Assembly (NCBI GenBank): GCA_026874595.1
Contig: CM049319.1
Coordinates: 20,139,601-20,203,600 of the forward strand
Origin: Sipunculus nudus
Lineage: Eukaryota > Annelida > Sipuncula > Golfingiida > Sipunculidae
Length of the DNA stretch: 64,000 bases
Direction of reading: 5' to 3'
The stretch's first letter is position 1; each line of letters opens with the position of its first letter. The notes beneath the pieces were generated by a model. The model was given only the letters and a program-made list of their open reading frames with translations, had not been told where the DNA came from and made no database searches. The translations under genes and the position numbers were made by a program. Shown here in pieces: positions 10,914 through 24,900 of this stretch.

Positions 10914-12660
10914 CACTAAGGTTTTGTTCAAAAGCTTGACTAACAAGGAAAAGCAAATCATACCCATATTTATCTTGCAAGTCAGAGCTGATTTATATCG
11001 ATAATACATATACAGAAAAGTATTCAGTAAAATATAATAAAAATGAAAATTTAACATTATGTAATTATGTCTATACAATAGACAACTACAAACAGTGATA
11101 TAACAGATGTATAAAGAACAAATGTAATTATCAGTATAAGGACCCCATTTAGGCTACATTTGCAATTAATGCCTGTCAAATTAATAATACATCTTCCTAG
11201 AAAGGATTTCAGTACATTTATTTTCACTTGGCAAATTATTCCATAAGAAAGCTGCAATATATTCATTAATAAATTTAAATTTAGACCAAACTGCATTGTA
11301 TTTAATCAGGGAATGCATGGCTAAGTCAAGAAGTTAATTTTACATGAATAGTTAGTGAGTAGAACGCTGTCTTGTAACAATTTACATGAATAGTTAGTGA
11401 ACAAAAACAAAAATGTCATCAAATCGAAAAAAATGAACCATTTCCTCATTTTTAGTCTAATCATATTTTTTCTCCACTAATTGTGCTCGAATGTACATTA
11501 TATAAATTCATAAAACCTAGCTATTTCCACAAAATAATTCTTGTAAAAAATATGCATTTATAATCTTATTTTATTCAAGGATTAGCGCCACCCGTAAACA
11601 TTTCCAGTCCGATGAGTTCGATGAGTTGACGGAGTTGATGGAACTTGGCCTGCTAATTATAAGAAATATGTATCATAAAGACAAGACCAAGTAACTGCCT
11701 TATTATAAGCCTTATATACTATACAAAATCGAACTTTTGCGAAAGTTGGACCAAGGCGAAAAAAAATCTTTCAGAACTCCTCAAAGGGACAAGCGAATTA
11801 TTATAACTATACACAAGTAAATTGAGTGATGGCATTGGTAAAAATGTGGTTTGTACACCACCAAACACGTGTTGACATCGATTGTCTTATAGAAAATTTA
11901 GGTTAAGTCCAGCTTATTCAATTTTCTAGATTATTATATATTGTGAACAAGGCCACCTGCACATGTTTTAACAATATGAAAATGCGCACAGCGAATCGAG
12001 CGACCCCTAGCGGAAGTTATGCAACTGAGATCGTGTACTAGTATATGATCAAAGTTGCTCGAATACTATTTTAAGGGGTTATTATGCATGGACAAAAGAC
12101 ATGGAGCCATTTCTAATACTCAGGTTTTACATATAAAGAGTTAAAGACCTGTGAATAGTAGAAATGGCTTTATGTATTGTTTTTTTTTCTATAATAACCA
12201 GGCAAATAGCGCTTTTTTGGCAACTGTGAGATAATCTAGCTATCTGTATTATCATTTTGCCCCGTATCAGCTTTGTTGATATGTTGTTATTTCCTGTAAA
12301 ACTTCTGTTTGCTCTTTGTAATTCCAGGGCCTATAGTCACATCTTAACTAAATGGGAAATATAATGATAAAGCAACCTACTCATTTTCTTGCAAGTTAAT
12401 GAGTTGTTTCTCTTTAATATTGATTACAGTCTTCCTCGAAAAGATATGAAGTCACCTGATATTTTGCTTACGGGACAGATGTGATCTTGTCTTTGGGGGT
12501 TTGGTAGTGTTCTTGATAGTTTTCAGTTGATTTCAAACCCACCTCGTGCATGATGCACTCTGCACTTCAAATATCCACGGATAGGGCGTACCCTCTCGGT
12601 TTATCTTTTAGATTATACCCAGTGCATATAAATCTGAAATCTCGCAAGTAAAAAATTATA
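9364..12660. other. Upstream region of SH3YL1; no further gene seen
   Basis: AT-rich sequence probably holding the SH3YL1 promoter and non-coding first exon; a minus-strand donor-like CGGACG/GTAAGT lies at 10621-10632. Other content: a GA microsatellite at 10875-10909 and a direct repeat TTACATGAATAGTTAGTGA at about 11340-11400. No coding exon could be supported. Confidence 0.5.
10875..10909. repeat. GA dinucleotide microsatellite
   Basis: Uninterrupted GA run of about 17 units. Confidence 0.95.
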
Positions 12661-12679
12661 TATCAATTCGTCATATGGC

Positions 12680-12875
12680 AATTAAATGGGACCTGGACAG
12701 TCGAGGGGTAAAACGCTCGGTGGGTTGTAGTTGAACGTCCAAGGCCAGTGGTTTTCTCCGGTTTCACCGGTTTCCTCTTCCCCTGCAGACTACCGAACGC
12801 CTAATTCTGAGCCATGGAGAGTGCCGCGAGTAGTTATAATAACTGTTTGCACAATCCATGTAAAATAAATAAGTT
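12680..12875 (+). mobile_element. SINE-like remnant with conserved CTCCGGTTTCACCGG core
   Basis: The central block GTGGTTTTCTCCGGTTTCAC/CGGTTTCCTCTTCCCC resembles the central domain of a widespread metazoan SINE superfamily. A poorly preserved tRNA-like head (ACGCTCGGTGGGTTGTAGTT) comes first. The 3' end is AT-rich with AAATAAATAAG. Assignment rests on motif memory only. Confidence 0.5.
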
Positions 12876-13443
12876 TATATTAAAAAAGCGATATCAACAG
12901 ACCATGGACCCATCCTTTGGAAAATAGAGTTTCTTGAAGAATGGGGTAGCAATATTTATAGTAGCATATTGTCTGACAGGGATAAACTTTTGAGTTTGTT
13001 TTATTGTGATTATAAACGTATGTACCCTTTAATATGGCTCTATTTTCCTCGCAAGCGGTAATACAGGGCTCGAAATTAGGGCAAATACAACAGCTCGGAT
13101 TACCGGTTATTCAGTTTGTCGCAGTTTTCCGACAGGTCTAACAAAATTCGGATTACACTAATGGTCCAGCATTTATTTTTAGCGGGTATGATCAAGCTTG
13201 CATTTATGTGGTATTTGTATTCATGTACTGGAATATGACCAGTTGATTATATTGCACTTGAAGGGCAGTTTATTTTAATTCCAAATACGACAGATGACAG
13301 TGCAAGTTCAGCCACTGGACACAGTGCAGTGTAGTTCCTGATAGATGGCGCTGAAATAACCATTCGAGAAAAAAGTTAAATGTCTTAAGACCCTTTTCAC
13401 ATACTTGGCATCGTTCCCGACAATTCAAGACCAAAAAATGGGC

Positions 13444-13447
<4 letters not shown>

Positions 13448-13515
<68 letters not shown>
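13448..13515. repeat. AT dinucleotide microsatellite
   Basis: About 33 uninterrupted AT units. The stretch 12880-14150 around it shows no gene. Confidence 0.95.
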
Positions 13516-13517
<2 letters not shown>

Positions 13518-14169
13518 TTCTGTGACAAAATACGAATATTCTTGATCTTGTCTTTTATATTTCAATCTGCACTGTAATGACAGAGTCAACGGTCAGCATG
13601 CGAGGTACCTGGAGCTGTTGTTAGTATGTCAAACTTTCGAACTAAGTATTGTCACAAACCATGTTCCGAGCATAATTGATTGTTCTTTGATTTTCTGATC
13701 ATATCTTCCGTTTTGGCGGTAAAATGTCAATGTTATCCCCATCCCCGGACATAAAGAAACATGCTTATGATTTTTCTTATGTCGTGAAATATCATTTAAT
13801 TTCTGTTGTGTTACGGCACAAGAGTAGCTCTTTATGTATCCTGTAGAAAAAGGAACAGATGAACAAAATAAACCCTACCAATCTAAATTAAATGCCTTGC
13901 TGACATAGACAAACTTGTAGTAAAAATCCCCCTGAATTTCAGTAAATTTTCAGAATTGCCAGTGACAGTTTTGAAGAACCATTTCAATTTTGGCACAGAT
14001 TTAAAAAAAAGGTTTTGACAGAAAAAAAAACGCATGTGCCACTTTAATTCAATCTAATGCTCCAGTGCAAATTGTTTGATCCAATGCCCCTCATCTTTGA
14101 GCATAATTTAGCATAAATCGTCATAAAGGGCTAACCCAAGAGACTAAGTCGTCCTGCCCTGGTCACTTC

Positions 14170-14830
14170 ACTTTGGAACGATCACCCATGTCAGCGTGTA
14201 TCCAAACATCTACCACAACAGACACGAGGGATGATTTACAAGAACCTTGCACCAACCACCTTTTAAGGAGTACGGAGCAACTCACTCCTCCTGGTATCTT
14301 CCTGCCTTGGCCAATTTGGCAAACGACAGTGACTATTTGAGTTGTACACCTATCACGCCGCAAATTTCTATTTCCAGACCGAGCCCCAACACAAGGTCCC
14401 CTGGAGACACCCAAGTTTCTCAATCCTTAGTATTGTCGGCAGAGTTTATGTCCGTTCGAGAATGTGTCCGCGTATACGGACAGTCAATATCAAACATAAT
14501 ACGCTACCTTCGTCAGCTTCAGGAGGAGTGCAGAGTAAAAGAGCTAGCCCAGTGCATCGCATTAGCTGATCTCGCAGAGGAAGCTAACCTGGTCAGCCAG
14601 GGAACGCCTCTTCAAACTTCTCCACAAGATTGACTGTTCACCAAGACCGTATAAACTGATCGAATCCGTTCACACATATATGAAAGGGCCACTGCAGTTC
14701 AACGACAGTTCCCTTTGAGTCCATCAAAATCGGTAGTGGCGTCAAACAAGGAAGGCTCCCACAATCTTTGTGATATTATTTGCACAGCCCCTAAACTGTT
14801 GTTCATCCTTCGTCAACGAAGATGACAATG
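14170..14830 (+). pseudogene. Non-LTR retrotransposon reverse transcriptase fragment, broken
   Basis: The plus-strand frames give RQLQEECR, an altered FDLVS block, then (after a frame change) LLHKIDCSPRPYKLI and FESIKIGSGVKQGRLPQ. These match the palm region of LINE reverse transcriptases (VKQG motif). Stops and frameshifts interrupt it (for example TGA at 14630), so it is non-functional. The upstream part 14170-14480 is open but unrecognised. Confidence 0.7.
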
Positions 14831-14869
14831 AGATCTCTTTATTTAGTGCATGGATTGATGCGATGGTTC

Positions 14870-15760
14870 GGTAGGGGACTAATTAAATCGATCTGAGCAA
14901 CGAAGCCTCTCTCCCACAGGTTGAGCAATTGTAGGAAGGTGTGGCGCTCTGGGTGCTAGAAGCTCTGGCCTTCCGTAGCCTGCATTTTCTCGCGGCTGTA
15001 CCTATTCTGCACTCCTCATCTGATTTGGTTCCTATGGAGATGAGGTGGAGCCAGACAAGGACGTTTGCAGCGAGATCCTTTCAGGGTTTATTGCCAATTT
15101 TCAATTTCTTCTGAGAGACCTTCGGGGAGGCCTTTGAAGCGCTTCCTCTGCCCTCCAAAAGAACGCTTGCTTTCATACAGCTCCCTAGGAATCAAGCATA
15201 CAGGTGATGTGACCTGCCCGTCTGACTTGGGCCTTCCGCATGATGGTGATAGCGCAGGAGCTTTCTGCCTGCTTCAGGACCTCCGTGTCCGGGATCGTGT
15301 ACTGATCTATTTTTCACGTCTCCCGTAAATCGTCCAGGTTTCTCAGGCGTATAGGAGGGTGATGAGTGCTCGATAAAGTGAAAGAATGATTCATCTCCTG
15401 TTCCACGACGTCATTTCTGAGTCTACCGCACGCACTTCTTGATTTTGATACTATGTTATGGACCTCGGCATTGATGCTGGCCAAGCATGTGATAGTGCTC
15501 CCCAGGAAGTTGACGTTTTCAACTATATGCAGATTTGTCCTTTCACTGGGACGTGTGGTTCGTGGTTTACATTTTCAGGGGCTGGCTGAAACAACTTCTA
15601 CTAATGGTCAGGCCACGGTTGTTGCAGGCCGATGCAACATGGACAGACCTATGCAAGACGAGAGAAGTTTCAATATCTTCCACTAGAGGAGTAGTCGTCG
15701 TTTACATATCTTGGCAAATCCTGTCCATATCAGACCTTCTAAGCCTGTACGTTTAACCTT
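14870..15760 (-). pseudogene. C-terminal half of the same kind of LINE ORF, opposite strand, broken
   Basis: Minus-strand pieces read NVNFLGSTITCLASINAEVH, VPDTEVLKQ-like, MRKAQVRRAGHITCM, GGQRKRFKGLPEGLSEE and a C-terminal YNCSTCGR knuckle with frameshifts. This is the order expected for the thumb and tail of such proteins. It converges on the plus-strand fragment 14170-14830. Decayed, no intact frame. Confidence 0.7.
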
Positions 15761-16891
15761 AATAAGACAACGCTAGCTGCGCTGGGTTGATCACGTCAAT
15801 CGTAGGAAGAACTAAAATTAAATTAATGTTTGCAGACCCCGAGCTATCTCGGAGGAATAATTAGGGACGTATCTTATTGTAACCCGTAAACAAGCCTAGG
15901 AATTCCGAACGCTTATGCAATGGCCCAAGAAATGCCTAAAGACAATCGCAGATAATAATAAACAATATATTTTAAACAATTTTCACGTGACGGAGCTGAG
16001 ATATGTTACGAATTCCTACTATTATTAACCATTGTCGCAGCAGTAGTATCTAGAGATATTAGTAAGAAAAAATAAGCAGTGTAAAGCATACAGGCCTAGC
16101 AACATACGACTTCCTTCAATTTTCTATAGGATCCCGTGAAAGTCATAGAAAATCGCGGCTTGTGAGAGCGTCCACAAGAATTTTCTGTCATAGCAAATCG
16201 TAGGCTTTTGCTTATATTTTCAGACTGAAGACGTGTCGGGACATTTAGCCAATGATATAAGATTACAGCGTAAGAGCAGACAATCGTTTACAATTGAACC
16301 TATTGTAAACAAAAACACGTCGGTCGCAAAATGCCATATAGGAGTCGTGTGGTGTGCAGGATATTACTACTCTCCGGTGACTGTTTTTACGATTACAGCA
16401 GCCAAATGTAGTGATTCTTTGCTCATTATAGCGCAGAAAAGGGCACCTGTGCTGCCCGCTCAAAAGTCACAAAATGTGCCCTGTTTATGGACTGAAAAAA
16501 AAGACAGACGACTGGGTAAAGTTAAGATGACTAAATTTACCGGAGCTTATAAACATGTAAACCCATGTATTACGTCAATGTGTATGTATGAGCAAGCTGA
16601 GCTTAGGCCGTATATATTAACATGAACATTTCAGGAAGTCCTGAAATTTCATACACTTCTTTGCTAAATATTTCATCCCATATTTGCGTACTTTTACTAA
16701 TTATTTAACTAGATGTTTGCAATCGCAAAACCTCGCAATTGAGCGACAATAGGAAATTGGTTACGAAGTGTGTGATCTTGAAAAAATAGGTCAAGATAAA
16801 AATAAATATCAGGTGCAAATCTGTCATATATGATTATTGATCTGGTCGGTTTTTTAAAAACAAGTCGCATTCCAGATCTAACGCAAGCACC

Positions 16892-16895
<4 letters not shown>

Positions 16896-16946
<51 letters not shown>
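16896..16946. repeat. GA dinucleotide microsatellite
   Basis: About 25 GA units. Confidence 0.95.
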
Positions 16947-16948
<2 letters not shown>

Positions 16949-17147
16949 CTATAGTCGAAGGTTTTGCACTTGGAAAGCCCAAGGAAACCATTGATAAGAA
17001 CTTTATCCAAATATTGATAAAGGAATGAACACATCAAAATATTAACTCAATAAGCCTCACCCTGGGTAGCTTATAACATTAAATTAAATATTTATAACTA
17101 ATTAAGGGTGCAGATAACAAATTGCATTATACAAAATGTGATAAGTA

Positions 17148-17290
17148 GAGGCTATATATTTAGGGTACTCGATCATTTCTGTCACAAAGGCTACATATTT
17201 AGGGTACTCATTACTGTCACAAAGGCTATATATTTAGGGTACTCATAACTGTCACAGAGGCTATATATTTAGGGTACACATTACTGTCAA
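17148..17290. repeat. Minisatellite, about 36-base unit, four copies
   Basis: Units of the form GGCTATATATTTAGGGTACT followed by CATTACTGTCACAAA are repeated four times with minor changes. Confidence 0.9.
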
Positions 17291-17898
17291 CTCAAGTAAA
17301 AACATCAATTTGTTATATCAATAATGTTTACCTGGTTCAAAATAGAGCAATGAATAATGGAGGCCTTTTTTTTTTATTCACTTTTACTTTGTTGTCTTTT
17401 GATACATGAGAGTTCCATCCCTTAAGAATTCTAGGTCAGAACGTATAAAGCGTGTTAACGAAGCTTTGAGCATATACGCCCAGAGACCGCGCGGCGGGGT
17501 TGTTCTGTAGAAATAGCTTCACCTTTCATTCAAGGAGGTCCGCATGTTCCAAGCGCGTCACGCCTGCCCAGCCTGGGTAAATACTTAGCCGAGCCTATAG
17601 ATATATACACAGGTCGCAATAAAAGGTGTATAACACAGGTCTAGTATATATGTGACTGCTCATGCATGACTATACGTTCTGTGGCTCCCGGTATAGCATT
17701 CCAGCTGGGTGAGTGGTAAAAACCAGTGAAGTTTATAAGGAACTTGTGGGCGAAACAAAAGCGTCACCATCCGGCTACTGTATTCAGGATTAAGGCATTT
17801 CGTCTAAACTTTCCCTCCAGTTCGGAGTTACCAGCGATAAGTACAGAATTTTTCGACTGGTTTGGAGTTTAATTGCTCTTTATCTCTATTATACCATC

Positions 17899-18743
17899 AT
17901 GAGCAGGGCGTGCTTGCCGACTTGGGGCGCGGTCGTGACGTTGCTGGCGTTTCTGATTGGTTTCGCCTCCTATGTTCTGCCGTACTGGACGGAACAAGTC
18001 CAGGTAAGATAAATCAAACCTAATTCTCAATATCAAACAAATAAACAAACATACATTAAAGCTACAGAAAATACCAAAAATATACCAATTTTTTTAAGTT
18101 CAGTAGAACGTCCGATACTTTATTTATTATGGTTTCAGAAAAAATGCTTAAATCGTGTATACGTATGTTGCGTCAGGAATCGGGAGTGGTCGAGTCGAAA
18201 CCAGGGTTGTCGTAGATAGCTAGGGATACTGTATGTAAATAACTTAAAAGGCCCTTCACAGATATAAAGACCAACACGTACATGGTAGCCTACATATTGT
18301 GTTGTACCACTTGTAATGACATAGGCTGACAAACAGTACTTGTACACCCATAATGAGATAAGTGCCCAGTCATGCTTTGTTCAGTTAATATATATAGGAG
18401 GTTTGGAAGCATGTATACTGTGGTATTATCCATATTCGCGAGGTTAAATTTTCCCGATTTTCTCTTTTTTTTTTGTTTCGCGTTGGTTCATTTTTATCGA
18501 TCACACCATAACTTAAATACCCTCCACAGAGTATATCGATTATTATATGAATTATTTATGTAAAATAAAATATGCGCCAAAATGTATCAGCTGCAGGAGG
18601 ACTCAAGCGAGTATCGAACGAGTTGAAATCAATGCTAATTACTGGCAGATAATTTTGAAAGATAGGATAACATTAAAACAGCAATGTTTGATTTATGGGT
18701 AACATACAGGATCTCTCTCTCTCTCTTTCTCGCTCTCTCTCTC

Positions 18744-18788
<45 letters not shown>

Positions 18789-18920
18789 ATATATATAATA
18801 TATATACAGTTATTTTTACTTCGTGTACTACAGAACTGTTTATGATACATTATTAATGCTCCTCCTGCATGGTCGAGCACTTCCACTATGATCTATTGAA
18901 TTTCTATGTGTATTACTTTG

Positions 18921-18971
<51 letters not shown>

Positions 18972-19807
18972 TATCAGTCTTTTACCTTTCGACTTGCCTT
19001 CGATGATGGGACCTCTTATTCACGGAGGTTTTATTTTCGCGAAATGTTCGCTTTCGCGAATATCGCGAATTAGAAAAAGGCTGGCGAAAAAGACGACCAG
19101 AATACAAACGACCAGGTGAACCGCCAAGATCTAGTGCAGTGTCACATTCCTTCACAGCTATCTGTCTATCTATTTTTCCATTAGATATATCTATTTCTGT
19201 ATCTTTATCTAACTGTCTCTCTATCTACCTACCCATCTACACACAGTCACTATCTGAAAAGACTCGATAGTTATGTTCATATTCAATTTTTTTGGGAGTA
19301 AGGTACAGGAGTTCCTGCTATATTTATGTGTTACGCAAAAATATTTAAAGGGGACACCTGCACATCTAAGGCTTACACTGAAATATGTGAAAAAAAAACG
19401 TGTTAAAAGAAACGTATTAATGTTGTATGCATGCGTGCGTATGTGAATTGTGTGTAAATATGGCGAGCGCTTTGGGTTACCGCGGTATTTTTAAGATTAT
19501 AGCATTGATTCATTGACGGCGTGTTTACTGGATTGCTGTTTCTGGTGAAAACGCTCTTTTGACTGACCATTAATTAGAGTCGTTTGAATAATGTTAAGCC
19601 CTTATTGGTAATAACGACATTAAAACTACACGCAAGGTGTACGGCCTGGTCTGTTAGCTCAAGATCCAACGCCAATGGAAATGAGTGAATATGTGGGTCA
19701 ACATCGACCCACCTATTGTACTATTGTAAATGGGGTTGGATTACGTGTTCATTTCTCCCCGGTACCAGGGTATGTTTATATGTGGATATGTTTATGTCTA
19801 AACACAC

Positions 19808-19868
<61 letters not shown>

Positions 19869-19907
19869 AAAAAGTTCCCCACAATGTGATTGTTTTATTA
19901 CCAATAT

Positions 19908-19954
<47 letters not shown>

Positions 19955-21896
19955 TAAAAAGTTCCCTAGTATGTTATTGTTTTATTACCACTATAGCTAG
20001 AGAGAGAGAGGGTTAAAAAGTTCCCAAGAATGTTATTGTTTTATTACCACTATAGCGAGAGAGAGAGAGAGAGAGAGAGAGGGTTAAAATTTCCCTAGAT
20101 GGTTATTGTTTCATTACAACTATAGCTAGGGGATTACGGATCATCAGGACTAACATAATTTTCAGATATTTGTCAGTTGCATATATAATAATTCGCATAT
20201 TTCTTTTGCTCTCGTGGATACATGATTTGTTCACACCAGCTGGAGTATTTCCAGTCCGAAATTATGCAAAACATTATTTAAATAAGTGTAATACACGCAA
20301 CATATGTTTGATTCGTGAACTACTGCCAGTCTCCATGAATACATGCCTTAAATCTATTCATATGGAGGAAGTATGGTGTTAAAAAACCTCGAAATATCAG
20401 GCCATTATTTTGTATCAAACTATTTGCTGTTTGCGGTGCTATATTTCGGTGTAAAGCGTGCATTGTTCTATTCCCCAATATTTCATATTGAAAAGGAGAG
20501 GGTTGCCGCTGGGCCCCCACTAATCCGCCTCTGGTATATGTGTTGTTGTTTAATAGTTTCGTATCCCCCTGTCACATACGTAACGTTTAAATTGCCGCTG
20601 TAATTTGGGCACTTTCTGAATAAACTGTTCCTTATATATACAATGCATGTGTATTGCTGAGCACACTTCGCATCTGTGCATAAAAGATGAAATATAAGAG
20701 TAATCACGGGCTAGAAACAAAACCAGCGTAGAAATAATAGGCCTACACTATTTGATATACGCGGAAACCATTGAGGCTGTAGTTTAGGTTATATATAGAA
20801 TCCACCTCAATGCAATAAGACATATATATGCGTCTCATCATGAAAAATCATAAGCCACATGTGTTACTGCAAAAGACTCAAAGCCGGGGGATCGTGAGTT
20901 CGAATCTCATGATGCGAGATGGTGAGATTTTTCACGGTCTGTGCCGAACCTGAATGAGCGGTCTGCAGGCTTAATGGGAAGACCGTGCCCCACGGGCGTG
21001 TTTCACTCACAAACGAGTGTGCCTTTCGGGTTTCTATAGGTGGTATGACCCAGCAATGGGGACGATTACACACCCAGGGCCCGCAGGTGTTTTAGCCACC
21101 GGGCCTGGTTAACACCTGGATTTTAAAATTACAGGAAGCGTTTGATACTTCCCTGTCACCTGAATGTGAACCTGATAGGAATTCTTCATACTTAGTTAAG
21201 ATAGCAATAACAAAAATGGAGGCATTTACCTCCAACAAAACAAAAAAATACATTAAGGCAAAAAAAATAAGGGTTGATTCTTAGGCACTTTTTTTAGAGA
21301 TCAATGCGGGCGGGCGGTTTTTATTTTGAATTTTTGTGTATGTTTCGATTAAAATGTCAAATGATAAGGGAAAAGAATGATAATAACAGATTTATTTTTA
21401 TTAAACAAGAAAAAACACTACATAACAAAAGAATTTAACGAAATTGTATGATTTAATTTTCTTGAAAGAAATGTCAAAGCGCATGGAGCTCAAAATTGGT
21501 ACGTTTTATTGAAAAAAAATAAAATTTTTGATGCGGGGATTTAAACTTGACGCGGGCGGTGCCTGAGAACCATACCTTAATTTGTTTTGGCCTTATGTAG
21601 ATATTTTCCACACACTCGAACAGACCAAACGTATTTGTATATTTAAATGGTCTCACATTTGTTTATATGAGGCAATTTATAGTTAGCTTTGTACAGCACA
21701 GACATGATTACCAATGTTGATTTTCTGTGAAGATATGCATAGATTCAATACAGGGAGTTTACCCTGTAATTACCTTCATGTCAATTGAACGTTTACGCAT
21801 AGCTCTCTGATTATTATTCATGTATGCAACGTTACACAGCAATAGTGATTTGTATGCTTGCAATCGGCGGCGAACAAAGATAAGGTAATATAGGTT

Positions 21897-21966
<70 letters not shown>

Positions 21967-24900
21967 TTAATAACAATAATAAAACATAAAATAGGTACAG
22001 CCTTATATATACAAAACTTAAGGTTGAGATGCATAGGTACATGAAACGGTAAACTGAGCTAGAAAACTTTCATTACGCAGTATACCAGTACCAATAATTA
22101 TGATTTTTGTTTATCGCGACCAGAGGTAAACTAACACGTTCAAAAGAGTCAGTCAGACTGAATATTTGCCCCTTTAAGGGGATAAAATTCTAATTTGATA
22201 TTATCTGTTCTTTTTTCAACATTAAATATAAATAATTTAAATTATGCTTTTGAGTTTGTGAATAATCTATCAAATAAAATATGGAGTTAAATTCTAAAGT
22301 CATCTTATAATATTTCTCAGAAATTTATAGTATAATTTAACTAACTGAAAACGTTCTCATTATCCATAAAAATGACAATGTAGAAGCCCATGTCTTCTAC
22401 ATGTATCATTTGTTAGATTAGAATTGGTAACTTTTTTTAAGTTTTCCCTAAATTGAAAAAAAGGTCCAATCGACATGGTATATATAGGTATATTTTCACT
22501 TGTACGTTGTAAGTATAAGCAGAGTCCAGATCTATTTAACTGAGGCAATATGTACTTCTATAACTATATAACTGGCTTGAGATTTAAACTGAAATTTAAG
22601 ACTCATTGATCTCTTGTTTCAAAGTTGAAATTTACGTATGCTTAACTTTAAAGCATGACAATTTAACATATAGCAGAGTTGACAATCCAATCATTTATTT
22701 TTTTGGTGTTGGCGAGAAAGCGAGGGTATACTGTACATAACAAAAACCATAGTGAAGGAGAACAGTGTTGTATTCTACAGTATAATCAGTTATCTATACT
22801 CACGTTGTATGTATTTCCAGGTGACAAAGGTTTCGGACAATGGAGAGACGCGATTTGGACTGGGAGATCGGCACGGTCTGTTCGGATTCTGGGCTCACTG
22901 TGATTTACGTAACAGCACTGCCAACATGGAACTTGAAGTGTGCAGGTGGTACTTCCAGGACAACTTCAAGCTAGAAGACACCTTTCCCGGTAAGTATCTC
23001 TATATGTACAAAATGTTACAACGCCCTATTAATTATTACAGTTATTAAATTAACTTTAAATGTAACATAATCACGTTTTATTAACGAAAATATATCATAA
23101 GGGTAAAATGTTAAATATTTATTGCCCAAAATAAATTATTGATATGTATATATATATGCGCATTGATATGTATATATATCTGCATCTGTTTGTAACCAGG
23201 TTTACAGAAGGAAATAACTACAATTAATTCTAAGACAGCTGTGGGCGGAGGATGGGGCATCCTTTAATCTTTAGTGCGGATCCGGATAAAAGGGCGGGTC
23301 CAGTAGGATAGTTTAGCATGAGGGGAGGTATGGGCTCCACTGTTTTGGGAATATTTCTTCTTTCATGTTGACTGTATGTATCAACACTCAGTTTTGATAT
23401 ATACTTAACGGTATTATAATTTTATCTTTGTATTTCTCCATATGTAGTGCAAAGGACACGCTTGGTTTGGTCTATGACATTTCACGTGATGTACCATACG
23501 CTTCAGATTTATGGCACGCACCGTTTGCCGGCCTCATATAGGGACGTCACGGTCTGGACTTAAACATAAACACGACCGTGACATTGGGATATCATTTGAT
23601 CAAACCGTATATTCTATAGTCAAAATGGAGAAGCAGATTCTGCTTTCAAAGTGTATTTAGCTCTTTCTCTTTGCGTGCCTGTCTCTGTATCTCTGAAAGA
23701 TCATTGTATTCAATTTCTGGTAATATTATCTGATTTCTGATATGAATATATTTTGTTTTATCAGGATCGATAGAAAATTATTATAATTAAAAATATTATA
23801 CATGTAATTTAAAAAAGTGCATTTAGCTCTTTCTCTCTGCATCCCTGTCTCTGTATCTCTGAAAGATCATTGTGTCCCATTTATAATTATATTATCTGAT
23901 TTCTGATATGAATATATTTTGTTTTTTCAGGATTGGTAACAAAATTATTATAATTAAAATTATAATCCACCATTTTGTTTCTACTTTACAAGGATCTAGT
24001 AATGTGACTATTTTACACCGGTTAAACTATATCCTGATAAGCTTTCTTAATGTTGGCTATTTTTATTCATATTATACAAAGCAGTTAAAACATCAGTAAT
24101 GATAACCGAAACGTCGTTATATTTTGGTTTAGTAGAGATATATTTCTTCCTCTATAGGAATCCGAAGGGGTTAGGGTAGGGGAGTGGTGGGGAAGGTGAC
24201 CCCGATACGTTCGTACCCGATTTTAGGTCAAGGACTTGCTTTGCGGGTCTACCTAAATCTTGCGTTTTATTCTTCTTTGTATAATGCCGGCAACCATAGC
24301 ACCGGGTCGGATTATAAGCTTTCTTAATGTTGGCTATTTTTATTCATATTATACAGAGCAGTTAAAACATCAGTAATGATAACCGAAACGTCGTTATATT
24401 TTGATTTAGTGGAGATATATTTCTTCCTCTATAGGAATCCGAAGGGGTTAGGGTAGGGGAGTGGTGGGGAAGGTGACCCCGATACGTTCGTACCCGATTT
24501 TAGGTCAAGGACTTGCTTTGCGGGTCTACCTAAATCTTGCGTTTTATTCTTCTTTGTATAATGCCGGCAACCATGGCACCGGGTCGGATTATAGGGCGCG
24601 GAACCCCCCCCCCCCCAGGCAAATAAAGTAGTTTAGGGCCCTTGCCCCTTGGTATATATTGTGGTCACAGATTAAATGAAAATGGATTCTTATTTTCTTG
24701 ATATATCTATAAATATACACTTAACCTGCAGGTGCAACAGTTGTGGGTAAACTTATGTAATATTATAATATATTTATGCTGTCATGTAACGCATGATTTC
24801 AACAATTGTTCATGTTTGGTGGTGTTCAATTTTGTTTGAGGGCACTCGAGTTAGCACCCCGCCTTGTCGCCATGTACGCCACATTAATATAGGCCCCGAC

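Larger units (their letters stand above)
15761..17898. other. Upstream region of the PMP22-like gene; no other gene recognised
   Basis: Contains an unrecognised 130-codon plus-strand ORF at 16233-16625 without family similarity that I could see, an inverted pair around 16140-16190 (AGAAAATCGC / AAGAATTTTCT), a GA microsatellite and a small minisatellite (both listed separately). The first 400 bases before the ATG at 17899 are more GC-rich and probably hold the promoter and 5' UTR. Confidence 0.4.

Noticed and set aside
16233-16625. 130-codon ORF as a gene
   Set aside because: No recognisable domain, no partner exons, and no coding signal beyond length.
17148-17290. CRISPR-like array
   Set aside because: Units are contiguous without unique spacers, and the genome is eukaryotic. 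It is a minisatellite.
20860-20930. tRNA gene on the plus strand
   Set aside because: Only the T-arm and B box are intact; no A box or acceptor stem was found.
21759-22034. 91-codon minus-strand ORF
   Set aside because: Its core is the translated AAT microsatellite (polyisoleucine).
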